NCBI RefSeq assembly: GCF_022695595.1
Contig: NZ_CP074380.1
Span: 248,001-312,000, forward strand
DNA from: Streptomyces sp. MST-110588
Lineage (GTDB): Bacteria > Actinomycetota > Actinomycetes > Streptomycetales > Streptomycetaceae
Length of the DNA stretch: 64,000 nucleotides
Reading direction: 5' to 3'
Both the position numbers and the translations under genes were made by a program. The notes beneath the pieces are model-generated. The model searched no databases, was not told where the DNA came from, and worked only from the letters and a program-made list of their open reading frames with translations. This document shows, piece by piece, positions 16,865 through 25,983 of this stretch. Position 1 is the stretch's first letter; every line of letters begins with the position of its first letter.

Positions 16865-18607
16865 ATGATCACCTCCCGGTCGGCGACGCCCGGCGAACCC
16901 ACGCCCGCGCCGACGGCTCCGGTGGCGTCGGTCACGCCGGTCATGCCGGTGGCGTCAGTGACTTCCGCGACCTCGGCGGCTTCGGCAGGTCCGGCGGGTC
17001 CGGTGCGGTTGAGGGGGCGGCGGGGAACCGTACGCGGCATGGTGCGCGGCTCGGCACACGGCTTCGTACGCGGTCTCGTCCACGGATTCGTACGCGGCAG
17101 ACGCCTACGCGGCTTCGCGAACGGTCTGCTGTACGGCAGGCCGCGCGCCGGCGACCGGCGGCTGGCCCGCGCCGTCGCCGCCCGCACCATCGTGGTGACC
17201 GGCGCCTCCCGTGGGACCGGCCGCCATGTCGCCCGCCGGCTCGCGGCGGCCGGAGCACACGTGATCCTCACCGCCCGCACAACTCCCGCGCTGCGCACGC
17301 TGGTCGAGGAGATCACCGCCGCCGGCGGCACGGCCGTCGCCCACCCCGCCGACCTCACCGAACCCGAGCAGGTGGACCGGCTCGTCGCCGACATCCGGCG
17401 CGCTCATCTCGGCATCGACGCGCTGGTCAACGCCGCCGGCCACGCCGTACGGCAGTCCCCGGCACCCGCCGGCCACCGCCCGCACGACGCCCACGATGCC
17501 CATGACGCCCACGATGCCCAAGCGCTGATCGCGGCCAACTACCTGGGCCCGCTGCGGCTCACGCTCGGCCTGCTGCCCGCCCTGCGCCGGCGCGGCGGCA
17601 CCGTGGTCGGGGTCTCACCCGCCGACGTCCGCATCCCGCCGCTCCCGCGCACCGGCGTCCGCGTGGCCGCCGCGTCCGCCTTCGACGTCTGGCTGCGGGG
17701 CCTGGCCCCCGAAGTACGCGGCTCCGGCGTGCGCGTGGCCTCGGTCTACGTCGGCGCGACGGGCACCGGGGCGAGCACCGCACGCACTGCGCACACTCCA
17801 CCGTCCCTGCCGCTGCGCCGGCCGGCCTCCTGCGCCGTACAGACGGCGGGGCTGGTGTGTGACGCGCTGGTCTACCGGCGGACCGTGTTCGGGCCCTGGT
17901 GGCGCTGGTTCGGCGAGGTCGTCGGACACCTGCTGCGCGGTCCGCTGGAGCGGGCGTTCGCCCGTCGGTACGAGCGCACCTCCGGAAACGGCACCACCAC
18001 CGGCCCCACACGACCCACCACCGGCCCCACACGACCCATCACTGGCACCACAGGCCCCACCCCTGGCACCATGCGCCGCGCCACCATCGGCATCACGCGC
18101 CGCACCGCCCCGGCGGCCGGGACCGCCCCCGCAGGCCGGCCGCCGGCAGCAGTACCTGCACCGCGGCTCTCGGCGCTGCCGTCCGGCCCGCCGTCCCCCT
18201 CACCGGGCTCGTCGACGACGGTGCCCCGCCGGCCCGCGACGACACCCCACCCGTACCCGTCGGCGCCCCGCCCGCGCCCGGCGGCTCCCCGGCCGCGTCC
18301 CACCGTGGTGATGCCGGGACCGTCCGTGAAGGCAGCGGTACCGGTCCGTCCCACCGCGACACCGCCGGACCCGGCCACGGCACCACGCCCGTACGCCGCA
18401 CCGACTCCGTACGCGACACCGGTCCCGTACGCGACACCGGTCCCGTACGAAGCCCCGCTCCCGTATGAGAGCGCAGACCCTTACGCGGCAACGGACCCGT
18501 ACGCGGCCACGGACCCGCATGCCACGGCGGCCCCTCACACGACGGCGGATCCCCACACGACGGCCGCGGACCGGCGGCCACGCCCCTCCCCGGAGGCACA
18601 GTTGTAG
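16865..18607 (+). CDS. SDR-like protein with lost catalytic motif and disordered tail
   Basis: This 580-residue protein has three parts. Residues 1-100 are low complexity, with repeated VRG/FVRG units rich in Arg. Residues about 103-330 form a short-chain dehydrogenase fold with the nucleotide loop TGASRGTGRHVA and NAAGH. The last 220 residues are a Pro/Thr/Ala/Tyr-rich disordered tail with PYAT and TGPTRP repeats. At the usual YxxxK site the sequence reads VAAASAF (V267, S271), so the catalytic Tyr and Lys appear missing, and a HDA repeat is inserted near residue 207. The WWRWFG segment after the fold resembles membrane-associated SDRs. Reductase activity is doubtful. Start ATG 16865 was chosen for the purine-rich GAGAGA upstream. 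Its link to the left cluster is unknown. Confidence 0.75.
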   Translation: MITSRSATPGEPTPAPTAPVASVTPVMPVASVTSATSAASAGPAGPVRLRGRRGTVRGMVRGSAHGFVRGLVHGFVRGRRLRGFANGLLYGRPRAGDRRLARAVAARTIVVTGASRGTGRHVARRLAAAGAHVILTARTTPALRTLVEEITAAGGTAVAHPADLTEPEQVDRLVADIRRAHLGIDALVNAAGHAVRQSPAPAGHRPHDAHDAHDAHDAQALIAANYLGPLRLTLGLLPALRRRGGTVVGVSPADVRIPPLPRTGVRVAAASAFDVWLRGLAPEVRGSGVRVASVYVGATGTGASTARTAHTPPSLPLRRPASCAVQTAGLVCDALVYRRTVFGPWWRWFGEVVGHLLRGPLERAFARRYERTSGNGTTTGPTRPTTGPTRPITGTTGPTPGTMRRATIGITRRTAPAAGTAPAGRPPAAVPAPRLSALPSGPPSPSPGSSTTVPRRPATTPHPYPSAPRPRPAAPRPRPTVVMPGPSVKAAVPVRPTATPPDPATAPRPYAAPTPYATPVPYATPVPYEAPLPYESADPYAATDPYAATDPHATAAPHTTADPHTTAADRRPRPSPEAQL

Positions 18608-18796
18608 CGGCGACAACCGGCAGTGCGAACACTTCCCGCTCCGAGCAGCGCATTTCGGTCAGCGCCGAACGTTGTCACCGCACCCGGCCGCGCGCGTCGC
18701 TAGGGTTGTCCCGCTTCACTCCACTTGGGTCAGTTCGCTCCCTGCGCACCGTCCCCATGGATGGCAGGGGGAGCCTCCAGTCAGGGGGAAAGAGTG

Positions 18797-19939
18797 ATGA
18801 ACCGCAGCACATCACGGCGCCTGGTGATCGTCGCCACGATCGCCGCGCTGTCGGGAGGGTTCCTCGGTACGGCGCCCGCGAGCGCGGCTCCGGACGACCA
18901 GGCACTCCTGAACGCGGCGCGGACCTATTTCACCGGCGAGAACGCCCTGCGCGTCGACGGCGCCCCGGCCGCCGCCGAGGCGGGCAGAGCCCGCACCCTC
19001 GCCGTGGCCGACGGCTTCCGCCGGGTCCGGGAGGACCGGATGACCGCCCGGCGGCAGATCTCGGAGGTCAACCGGCTGGCCGGGGTCCGGTTCTCCGACG
19101 TCCGGACCGAGATCACCCCGGTCGGCGGGGTCACGGTCCGCGAGAGCGCCGGTTCCGCACGGCTCGGCGTGCGGGAGCACACCCGGTACACGTACGCGGA
19201 CGGTGCGCAGGCCCCGTACGAGTACACCGTCCGGCACGACCTGACCTTCACCCGTGACGGCGCGACATGGGTGCTCTCGGGCATCGGAACGGCCGACGGC
19301 CCGGCTCACCTGGCCACGCCGGAGAAGCTCGGCCCGGCGGAGCTGGCCAGGGCCAGGGCGGAGGCCGTGGCGCTGCGGAAGAGCCTGAAGAAGCCCACGT
19401 CCAAACGGAGTTCCGCGTCCGGGCAAGGTGCCACGAAGGCGCTCGGCTACAACTACCAGGCCATGGTGGACTTCGCCGTGAAGTACGCCACGGCCGGCGA
19501 CAACGTGCCCTATGAGCGGGATGAGAACGACTGCACCAACTTCGTCTCCCAGGCCCTGGCCGCCGGCGGCTGGAAGGAGGTCCCCGGCTGGTACCGGAGC
19601 GACTCCGCCTGGTGGTACAACCACAACTGGTGGCCGATCCCCGACAACCACAGTTGGACGTGGGGCGGAGCACCCAACTGGCAGCGGTTCGCGCGCGACA
19701 GGTCGCACCGGGTGTACGAGCTGGACCGGCCCGGGGCGCTGGGCCTGGCGGACGTCGTCCAGTTCGAGATCCACGGCTACAGCAAACCGGGCGAACCCGG
19801 GCACACCATGATGGTGACGTCGTTCACCGGCGACTGGATGCCGAAGATGAGTTACCACACCACCGACACGCTCAACAAGCCGCTCAGCGAGATCATGGCG
19901 GCCCACCCGAACGAGAAGTTCTGGTTCTTCCGCACCTGA
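18797..19939 (+). CDS. Secreted amidase-domain protein
   Basis: A 380-residue exported protein with a clear Sec signal peptide (basic start, hydrophobic core, cleavage after TAPASA near residue 31). The C-terminal half matches the putative amidase domain family (amidase_6 type): YNYQAMVDFAVKYA, the nucleophile region DENDCTNFVSQAL, and HTMMVTSF with the likely catalytic His. The N-terminal half is a NTF2-like stalk seen in relatives. It probably works on cell-wall or peptide amides outside the cell; the substrate is unknown. It starts with ATG preceded by GGGGGAAAGAG; an in-frame GTG lies one codon earlier. It stands alone, followed by a weak hairpin at 19985-20004. Confidence 0.85.
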   Translation: MNRSTSRRLVIVATIAALSGGFLGTAPASAAPDDQALLNAARTYFTGENALRVDGAPAAAEAGRARTLAVADGFRRVREDRMTARRQISEVNRLAGVRFSDVRTEITPVGGVTVRESAGSARLGVREHTRYTYADGAQAPYEYTVRHDLTFTRDGATWVLSGIGTADGPAHLATPEKLGPAELARARAEAVALRKSLKKPTSKRSSASGQGATKALGYNYQAMVDFAVKYATAGDNVPYERDENDCTNFVSQALAAGGWKEVPGWYRSDSAWWYNHNWWPIPDNHSWTWGGAPNWQRFARDRSHRVYELDRPGALGLADVVQFEIHGYSKPGEPGHTMMVTSFTGDWMPKMSYHTTDTLNKPLSEIMAAHPNEKFWFFRT

Positions 19940-20048
19940 GGAGAAGGCGGCAGAGGCGAGCGGGCGGCACCGCCGACAGCACGGCTGCGGTTACGTGGCC
20001 GCAGTTACCGGTCATGGTCACGGCGCCGGCTTCGCCACGGCGCCGGCG

Positions 20049-20735
20049 CTACGACCGCAACCCGGCTGCGGACCCGGCCGATCCGGCGATCGCGGCCCGC
20101 AACTGCTGCGGTTCCACCGCCCGTTCGCCCTCGTCCCCGCACTTCAGCCGCACCTTCCCGTCATCCCCGATCCGGCGGACCTGTTCCGGGGCCATCTCGA
20201 ACAGCCGCTCACCGTCTTTTCCGGGACGGTCCGCCGCGGCCAGCAGCAGAACGTACCTGCCGGGCGCGGGAAGCTGCGCCTCCGCGGCCGGATACCAGAC
20301 CGTGACCGGCCCGGAGGACGGCACGCCGCCGCGCGCGAGGGTGGTCTCGATCTCGAATCTGAAGCCGGAGCTCTGGGTCACCCCGTCGTCCAGCGCGAGC
20401 CGGCCGGGCCGCAGCGTCCCGCTCACCGGCTGGTACCCGGCGGCCTTACGGGAGTTGATCTCACGCACCGCGGACCGCAGACACGCCTCGGAGGCGGTTG
20501 GCACCACCTCATCACCCTTCCCGCTCATACGGCCGAGGGCCAGCGGCACCGCCACTGCCACGGCGAGCACCGCCACCACCCCCGCCGCCAGCACCGTCCG
20601 ACGCCGCGCCAGGCTCCGCCGGGCCCGGTCGGTGAACTGCGGTCCCGGGGGCCGGGGCGGGCGTCCCGGCTCGGCAGCCGCCGCGAGCAGCCGCCGTACC
20701 TGCTCCTCCGCCTCTCCTGCGGCCTGCTCCCCCAT
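20049..20735 (-). CDS. Single-pass membrane protein, probable anti-sigma partner
   Basis: A 228-residue protein with a charged cytoplasmic N-terminus (about 45 residues), one membrane span (TVLAAGVVAVLAVAVAVPLA) and a roughly 155-residue extracytoplasmic domain containing two cysteines. This layout, and its place 113 bases downstream of an ECF sigma gene on the same strand, fit a regulator of that sigma factor. I see no HXXXCXXC zinc motif, so it is not a classical ZAS anti-sigma factor. The start was set at ATG 20735 because of the strong GGGGAGGA ribosome site; the frame stays open upstream but without a site. Confidence 0.7.
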   Translation of the reverse strand: MGEQAAGEAEEQVRRLLAAAAEPGRPPRPPGPQFTDRARRSLARRRTVLAAGVVAVLAVAVAVPLALGRMSGKGDEVVPTASEACLRSAVREINSRKAAGYQPVSGTLRPGRLALDDGVTQSSGFRFEIETTLARGGVPSSGPVTVWYPAAEAQLPAPGRYVLLLAAADRPGKDGERLFEMAPEQVRRIGDDGKVRLKCGDEGERAVEPQQLRAAIAGSAGSAAGLRS

Positions 20736-20848
20736 CTGTTCCTCCCCTCGTTCGAAACCTGGCTCGCATCGGCCCGGCTTGCATCGGCCTTCCGCGCGCC
20801 GTTCCGCCGCGCGCCGTCCGTCCGGGCGCCGGCCGGGCCCTTCAGCCA

Positions 20849-21370
20849 TCACCCCGGGCCCGTCTCGCGATCCGGTACGGCAAGGAGGAGGCCCGATGCG
20901 CGCAGTGCGGTCAGCGCGCGGGCCGCCCGGCTCTTGACCGTGCCGACCGAGCAGCCGAGCACCTCCGCGATCTGCCGCTCGGTGAGCTGATGATAGAAGC
21001 GCAGCACCAGTACGGCCCGCTGGCCGGGCGGCAGCCGGCGCAGCAGCGCGCGTACGGCAAGGGCGGTCGCCACGTCCTCGTCGTGGCCGGGGCCCGGCAC
21101 TTCCGGCAGCGCCGCCGCCGGGACCTCCCGGTTCCAGCGCCGCCGGCGGTTCTTGGCCAGCAGCCGGACCATGGTCGTACGCGTATAGGCTTCCGCCGCC
21201 TCGGCCCGCCCGATCCGCCGCCACGCCCGGTACGTACGCAGCAGCGCCTCCTGCACCAGGTCTTCCGCCCCGCTGCCGTCCGTGCCGGCCAGCAGGATCG
21301 CCGTGCGCAGCAGGGAGGGGTATCTCGCCGCCATGAAAGCGCTGAACGCCTGGTCCCGGCCGTGGTGCAT
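20849..21370 (-). CDS. SigE-family ECF RNA polymerase sigma factor
   Basis: A 173-residue group-4 sigma factor. Region 2 begins FSAFMAARYPSLLRTAILLAG and continues AEDLVQEALLRTYRAW; region 4 carries LPPGQRAVLVLRFYHQLT and the helix-turn-helix IAEVLGCSVGTVKSRAARA. The AFxAFMAAR-type opening is typical of the actinobacterial SigE subfamily. ATG 21370 follows GGAGGGG. The longer open frame upstream lacks a ribosome site. Together with the downstream membrane protein it likely senses an envelope signal. It lies back-to-back with a lipoprotein-histidine kinase pair. Confidence 0.92.
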   Translation of the reverse strand: MHHGRDQAFSAFMAARYPSLLRTAILLAGTDGSGAEDLVQEALLRTYRAWRRIGRAEAAEAYTRTTMVRLLAKNRRRRWNREVPAAALPEVPGPGHDEDVATALAVRALLRRLPPGQRAVLVLRFYHQLTERQIAEVLGCSVGTVKSRAARALTALRASGLLLAVPDRETGPG

Positions 21371-21737
21371 CCCGCGCCCCTCCGCCCTGCCGCCCCTGCC
21401 GCCGCCGCTGCCCCTGCTCCCGTTCCGCTTTCTCTTTTCCCTTCCCTTAATGAGAGGCCCTGAACGAACGAGAAGGTTCCGCGGACCCTTCTTCTCCCTC
21501 CGCGCAACACTTTCCGAACGAAAGTTCGAGATGTGACGACGGGCCATATCCTGATCGCCTCGTCTCGACATGTCGGGATATCGACACGCCTTCCATGCCA
21601 CCATTCGCCCTGAATGTCATGACGCTGTACGGGTGCCGGATTGCCGCGGCCGGGGGAAGACAACATCATGTTCGACGTAGGCTCGACCCCACCCGCACCA
21701 GCAGGCTCCGCTGTCACCCGTACCGACTGGACGTGAT
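21371..21737. other. Divergent intergenic region (sigma factor / lipoprotein)
   Basis: A 367-base region between divergent genes. On the minus strand a GGAACC element lies about 105 bases upstream of the sigma start and could be an ECF-type -35, but I found no matching -10. A small inverted repeat, CGAAC-GAAA-GTTCG, lies at 21515-21528. No gene seen. Confidence 0.5.
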
Positions 21738-22529
21738 GTGTTCCTCCCCCGCTCCCGGACGGCTTCCTGGCACGTACAGCTGGTGTCGTCGGTCCTGGCG
21801 GTGACGGTCGGAGGATCGCTGCTGAGCGGATGCGCGGGAACCGGTGAGCCCAGGAGCGCCGGACGTACTCCGGTCGCCTCCGCCCCGGCGCGGCTGTGGC
21901 CCGAGCGCACACCCGCGCCGCAGCCCTCCTCATCCGGCAAGGACGACGAGGAGACCAGGCCCTCACCGCTTCCCGGAGGGCCACGGGTGACATCCGGCGA
22001 CATCCGCAACGTGCCGCTGTTCGACGTCGTCAAGGCGCAGGTCGCCGCGGGGTCCGACAACCACGGCGGCCCGCAGTTCGACCGCGCCACCGCGGCGAGG
22101 ATCAACAACTGCGCGCACGACCGGAAGCGGTGCCCCGTACGGAGCCCCCAGTATCGGGACCTCAACGGCGACGGGAAGGAAGAGCTGATCGTCGGCATCG
22201 AGAGCCCGGACAACATCCTGGTCGTATGGGTGTTCATGCTCAAGCGGGGATCGGTGATGCGGGTGCTGGACGCCGCCGCGACACCGCTGTCGGTGGAGGT
22301 CGCGGGCCGGGACATCATCCTGCGGGAACCCACCGGCACGGCCGGGTACTACATGCGGTCGGTCTACTCGTGGGACGAACAGACGCAGAGCATGTCCATG
22401 CGGGCGATGGAATTCGACCGGGCCGACCCCGCCGTCACCTCCAGGAGCACGCCCAGCAGCACACCCGGGAACACGCCGAAAGGCACGCCCAGGAGCACGC
22501 CCGGAAGCACACCCAGGAGCTCGCCGTGA
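21738..22529 (+). CDS. Putative lipoprotein
   Basis: A 263-residue protein with a lipoprotein signal: basic start, hydrophobic stretch and lipobox LLSG-C near residue 32. After a Ser/Pro linker, a roughly 150-residue folded part contains DLNGDGKEELIVGI, which resembles a calcium-binding or FG-GAP-like loop. The last 30 residues are a TP/SP repeat tail (TPGNTPKGTP units). It overlaps the histidine kinase by GTGA, so both are made together and the lipoprotein may tune the sensor, as CseA does for CseC in Streptomyces coelicolor; that comparison is by layout, not by demonstrated homology. The start is GTG; no strong ribosome site is visible. Confidence 0.75.
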   Translation: MFLPRSRTASWHVQLVSSVLAVTVGGSLLSGCAGTGEPRSAGRTPVASAPARLWPERTPAPQPSSSGKDDEETRPSPLPGGPRVTSGDIRNVPLFDVVKAQVAAGSDNHGGPQFDRATAARINNCAHDRKRCPVRSPQYRDLNGDGKEELIVGIESPDNILVVWVFMLKRGSVMRVLDAAATPLSVEVAGRDIILREPTGTAGYYMRSVYSWDEQTQSMSMRAMEFDRADPAVTSRSTPSSTPGNTPKGTPRSTPGSTPRSSP

Positions 22530-23869
22530 GCCCCCGCCGGCGCGGAATCCGGGCCTGCCTTCCTGCCTGGACGGCTACGCTGCGCTGGAAGGTCGCCCTG
22601 TTCGTCACGGTCATGTGCTGCTTCCTCGCCACGGTGCTCGGGGTCCTGGTCCACGTCCTGGTCAGCCGGCAGACCGAGGCCCAGGCCCGGGACGCGGCGT
22701 TGGTCCTGCTGGACTCGACCGTCGAGGCGTACGTCGCGGGTGAGCCCCTCGGGCGCGACGGAGCGATCGACCCGGCCGAGCTGCCCGGCGCGCTGCGTGA
22801 GATGGCGCGGCGCGGCGAGGCCGGTACCCAGCTCGGCCGGCGCCACGGCCGGCCCGTGATGTGGGCGGTCGCCCCGGCCGACGGCAAGGCCCTGGCCGTC
22901 ACCCAGGACTACAGCCAGCGGGAGGCCGTCATCCGCGGGCTGGACCGGGCGATCATCGGCTCCTCGGCCTTCGCCATCGTTTTGACGCTCCTTGTGGGGC
23001 TGTACGCGGCCTCCGGCGTCACCCGGCGCCTGCACCGCACCGCCCAGGTGGCGCGCAGGATCAGCAACGGTGATCTGGACGCCCGGGTGGACGACCCCCG
23101 CGCGCTGTGCCCCGGGTACGCCCAGGACGAGCCGGCCGCCGTGGCGGCGGCGCTGGACGCGATGGCCGCGAGCCTGCAGGCCAAGCTGCACAGCGAGCAG
23201 CGGTTCACCGCCGATGTGGCCCACGAGCTGCGCACCCCGCTCACCGGACTGCACGCCGCCGCCGAGCTGCTGCCGCCCGGCCGCCCCACCGAGATGGTGC
23301 GCGAGCGCGTCCAGGCCATGCGCCGGCTGACCGAGGACCTGCTGGAGATCTCCCGTCTCGACGCGGAGGTGGAGCGCGCCGATCTGCACGAGCATGCGCT
23401 GGGGCCGCTGGCCGAACGCGCGGTACGGGCCGGCCGTCTGGAGGCCGAGGTACGGGTGGTACGGGACGCCCGGGTGCTCACCGATCAGCGCCGGCTGGAA
23501 CGCGTACTGGGAAATCTCCTGGCCAACGCGCACAAACACGGCCGCCCGCCGGTGGTGGTGACCGTCGACGGGCCGGTCATCACCGTACGGGACCACGGGG
23601 ACGGCTATCCGAAGGAGCTGCTCGACCAAGGACCCCAGCGGTTCCGGAGCCGTACGGGAGACGGCAAGAAGTCCGGGCACGGCCTCGGGCTGACCATCGC
23701 CGTGGGGCAGGCCCGGGTGCTGGGCACCACGCTGCGTTTCTCCAACGCGCCGGACGGCGGCGCGGTCGCCGAACTCACCGTGGGCCCGCCCGCGCAGGAC
23801 GAGCGGCCCGGGCGCGAGGAGCCGTCCGCGCCGTCGGACGACCGCTCCGCGGGCTCTTCCGCCGGCTGA
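22526..23869 (+). CDS. Sensor histidine kinase (no response regulator next to it)
   Basis: A 447-residue membrane sensor kinase. TM1 lies near residues 24-46, a short extracellular sensor (about 47-140) follows, TM2 is near 145-165, then HAMP (RRLHRTAQVARRISNGDLDA), HisKA with FTADVAHELRTPLTG and H233 as phospho-acceptor, and a HATPase_c domain (LERVLGNLLANAHKHG, DHGDGYP, GHGLGLTIA). Start GTG overlaps the lipoprotein stop. No response regulator gene lies before or after it, so it is an orphan here. The C-terminal 25 residues are disordered and acidic. Confidence 0.93.
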   Translation: MSPRRRGIRACLPAWTATLRWKVALFVTVMCCFLATVLGVLVHVLVSRQTEAQARDAALVLLDSTVEAYVAGEPLGRDGAIDPAELPGALREMARRGEAGTQLGRRHGRPVMWAVAPADGKALAVTQDYSQREAVIRGLDRAIIGSSAFAIVLTLLVGLYAASGVTRRLHRTAQVARRISNGDLDARVDDPRALCPGYAQDEPAAVAAALDAMAASLQAKLHSEQRFTADVAHELRTPLTGLHAAAELLPPGRPTEMVRERVQAMRRLTEDLLEISRLDAEVERADLHEHALGPLAERAVRAGRLEAEVRVVRDARVLTDQRRLERVLGNLLANAHKHGRPPVVVTVDGPVITVRDHGDGYPKELLDQGPQRFRSRTGDGKKSGHGLGLTIAVGQARVLGTTLRFSNAPDGGAVAELTVGPPAQDERPGREEPSAPSDDRSAGSSAG

Positions 23870-23968
23870 GGGCCCCACGGAACGACGGGCAGGTATCCGC
23901 GACCGCACCCGGCCTGCACCCGCCCGGCCCGCACCCACCCGGCCCCCACATTCGGCTCCCCCGCCAGC

Positions 23969-23999
23969 TTGGTCATGTACCTGCCATATCGGTTAGGGT
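23969..23999 (+). promoter_or_regulatory. Possible promoter of the small secreted protein
   Basis: TTGGTCA and TAGGGT are separated by 18 bases, about 130 bases before the ATG. TAGGGT fits the TAGRRT-like -10 of Streptomyces housekeeping promoters; the -35 is weak. Confidence 0.3.
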
Positions 24000-24131
24000 C
24001 GTTCCTGCCATGATCTCGGGGAGCCCCATGGCGGTGCGGCGCTCGCCGTACCGGTGCGCGGCATCGCCGTCCGGCACCCCCTACCGACATCAGGCACCGG
24101 TGTCCGGCACCGGCCTGAAGAGGAAGGGCAC

Positions 24132-24533
24132 ATGCAACTCAAGCGCACCATGGCCGCCTCGGCGACCATCGTCTCCGTACTGGCGGCCTCCCTCGCCGCC
24201 GCCCCCACCGCGAGCGCCACGACCGACGGCTGCGGGGACCTGTCCAACGGACAGCTCTGCGTCCGCGGCGGAAAGTTGGGCACGACCGGCACGTACAAGT
24301 TCACCACCAGCTACTGGCGCGGCGGCCCCGCGAACGGTGAGGTCACCGTCAAGCTCGGCACCCAGCGCAAGAACGACGACATCACCGCCTACCCGCTGTG
24401 GTTCGGCTCCAAGAAGACCCGCAACGGGTACGCGGAGCTGAGCCGGAGCCACAAGCTCAACTCGGACGAATGCGTCCGCGGTGTCATGCAGTACAAGGGC
24501 AAGACCTTCACCACGAAGTGGCGCTGCCCCTGA
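24132..24533 (+). CDS. Small secreted protein, unknown function
   Basis: A 133-residue protein with a Sec signal peptide (MQLKRTMAAS, hydrophobic core, cleavage after TASA near residue 29). The mature part of about 104 residues has four cysteines (DGC, LCV, ECV, RCP), enough for two disulfides, and is rich in Lys, Thr, Gly and aromatics, suggesting a compact beta-rich extracellular domain. I do not recognise the family. ATG follows a good AGGAAGGG ribosome site. It is monocistronic, ending at a strong hairpin shared with the convergent monooxygenase gene. Confidence 0.8.
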   Translation: MQLKRTMAASATIVSVLAASLAAAPTASATTDGCGDLSNGQLCVRGGKLGTTGTYKFTTSYWRGGPANGEVTVKLGTQRKNDDITAYPLWFGSKKTRNGYAELSRSHKLNSDECVRGVMQYKGKTFTTKWRCP

Positions 24534-24577
24534 AGCGCCTTCCGTGAGACGGCACCTGTGACACGCCGTCCAGGAAT

Positions 24578-24620
24578 CGGCCCCTGCCCACCGGCATTCG
24601 ACTTCTGCCGGCAGGGGCCG
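24578..24620. terminator. Bidirectional terminator hairpin
   Basis: Arms CGGCCCCTGCC and GGCAGGGGCCG (11 bp) enclose a 21-base loop between two convergent genes; the plus-strand side is followed by TTT. Confidence 0.7.
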
Positions 24621-24687
24621 TTTCCGTCCCCGCCCCCGTTCCCGTCTCGTTTCCCTTCTCCACTGTCGTTGCCGTGTCCCGTGGCCA

Positions 24688-25800
24688 TCAGTCCAAGCTG
24701 ATCGCGTTCTTGGCACGCTCGACGGATTCCTCGTCGGCGCCCTGCCCCGGGTTTTCCGTGGCGAGCGCCTGGTTGAGCTCGACGAACGGGCGCAGGCGCT
24801 CCTCGTAGCGGGCGAATGCGCAACGGTGGTCACCCGCCGCCCCGCTCAGCTCCTCGGCCAGTACGTACGCGCCCGCCAGCGCCAGGCTGCTGCCCTGGCC
24901 GGACAGCGGCGAAGGACAGTAGCCCGCGTCCCCCAACAGCACCACCCTGCCCTGCGACCAGCGCTCCATGCGCACCTGCGCCATCGCGTCGAAGTAGAAG
25001 TCGGGCGCCGCCCACATGGCCTTCAGCAGACGCGGTGTCTCCCAGCGCACCTGCGACAGCCGGTCGGCCAGCAGGGCCTTGTGCTGCTCCGGGTCGCGGT
25101 GGTCGTAGGTGAGGGGTTCCGAGGAAAAGCCGACCGTGGCCCGCAGTTCGGTGTTCTCGCGCGCGGGATAGAGGCAGTAGGTGGCCGAGCCCGAACCATC
25201 CTGGAGCCACACCTGCCAGTCGTCCAGGTCCAGGAAGTTCTCGGTGGTGAAGACGGCGACGTACGAACCGAGATGGCGCACGAAGTGGCTCTTGGCACCG
25301 AAGGCCAGGTGCCGGACCTTGGAGCGCAGGCCGTCCGCCCCGACCACGAGGTCGAACATGCGGCTCCCGCCCCCTTCGAAGCCGACCCGTACGCCGTGCG
25401 GCTCCTCTTGGAGGGCCGATATGGAGTCACCGAACAGGTACTCGACACCCTCCGGCATGTTCCGGTACAGCAGTTGCGTCAGGTCCTCGCGCAGCAGCTC
25501 GATGTCCTCGCTGTCCAGCCGCCCGCTGCTGAACGTCATCTCGGTGGAGCGCCACAGCTCGTTGCCCTCCCCGTCCAGCATCGACATCCCGCGCATCCGC
25601 GTACGGGCGCGCCGCGCCTGATCCAGCAGATTCATCCGCTCCAGTACGTCCAGAGCCACCCCGCGGACGTCGATGGCCTGACCGCCCGCACGTACGGCAG
25701 GGGCACGCTCGACCACCGTCGGGGCGTATCCGTGGTGGCTGAGGCGGTGGGCGAGCGCAAGGCCGGCGATCCCGGCACCGGAGATGAGTACGGACTTCAT
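24688..25800 (-). CDS. FAD-dependent aromatic-type monooxygenase
   Basis: A 370-residue class A flavin monooxygenase (PHBH/TetX-like fold). It has the FAD motif GAGIAGLALAHRLSHHG, the second FAD motif VVLLGDAGYCPSPLSGQGSS, and the DG segment VVGADGLRSKVR, all in normal positions. It likely hydroxylates or inactivates a small aromatic or polyketide compound. It is divergent from a GntR-TetR fusion regulator across a 180-base region with a perfect palindrome, a layout typical of inducible self-protection or drug-modifying pairs; the inducer is unknown. ATG 25800 follows GAAGGGA. TetX-like resistance enzymes and biosynthetic hydroxylases cannot be told apart by eye. Confidence 0.9.
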   Translation of the reverse strand: MKSVLISGAGIAGLALAHRLSHHGYAPTVVERAPAVRAGGQAIDVRGVALDVLERMNLLDQARRARTRMRGMSMLDGEGNELWRSTEMTFSSGRLDSEDIELLREDLTQLLYRNMPEGVEYLFGDSISALQEEPHGVRVGFEGGGSRMFDLVVGADGLRSKVRHLAFGAKSHFVRHLGSYVAVFTTENFLDLDDWQVWLQDGSGSATYCLYPARENTELRATVGFSSEPLTYDHRDPEQHKALLADRLSQVRWETPRLLKAMWAAPDFYFDAMAQVRMERWSQGRVVLLGDAGYCPSPLSGQGSSLALAGAYVLAEELSGAAGDHRCAFARYEERLRPFVELNQALATENPGQGADEESVERAKNAISLD

Positions 25801-25940
25801 CGGATTTCCCTTCGTACAACGTACGCGTCGTGCACGGCACGCGCGGCAATATGTACGGCGCACGTTAGGGCTGCCAACTGCTCTTTTCCATCTGTGTCCT
25901 AGTACAGCAAACACCTGCCTCCCATTCCCCCTGCTAGCTT

Positions 25941-25954
25941 CTGTTCTAGAACAG
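25941..25954. promoter_or_regulatory. Perfect palindrome, probable operator of the GntR-TetR regulator
   Basis: CTGTTCTAGAACAG is a perfect 14-base palindrome located directly after a TAGCTT -10-like hexamer (25935-25940) and 30 bases before the regulator's start. A weaker copy sharing the CTGT...ACAG ends lies at 25892-25907. Both are in the divergent promoter region, so the regulator may control itself and the monooxygenase. Confidence 0.6.
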
Positions 25955-25983
25955 GAGCCCGCAGGGCAAGCCAGGAGGTTGTG

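Noticed and set aside
18671..18706. TTGTCA ... TAGGGT as promoter of the amidase gene
   Set aside because: The spacer is 23 bases, too long for a housekeeping promoter; only the -10-like element is plausible.
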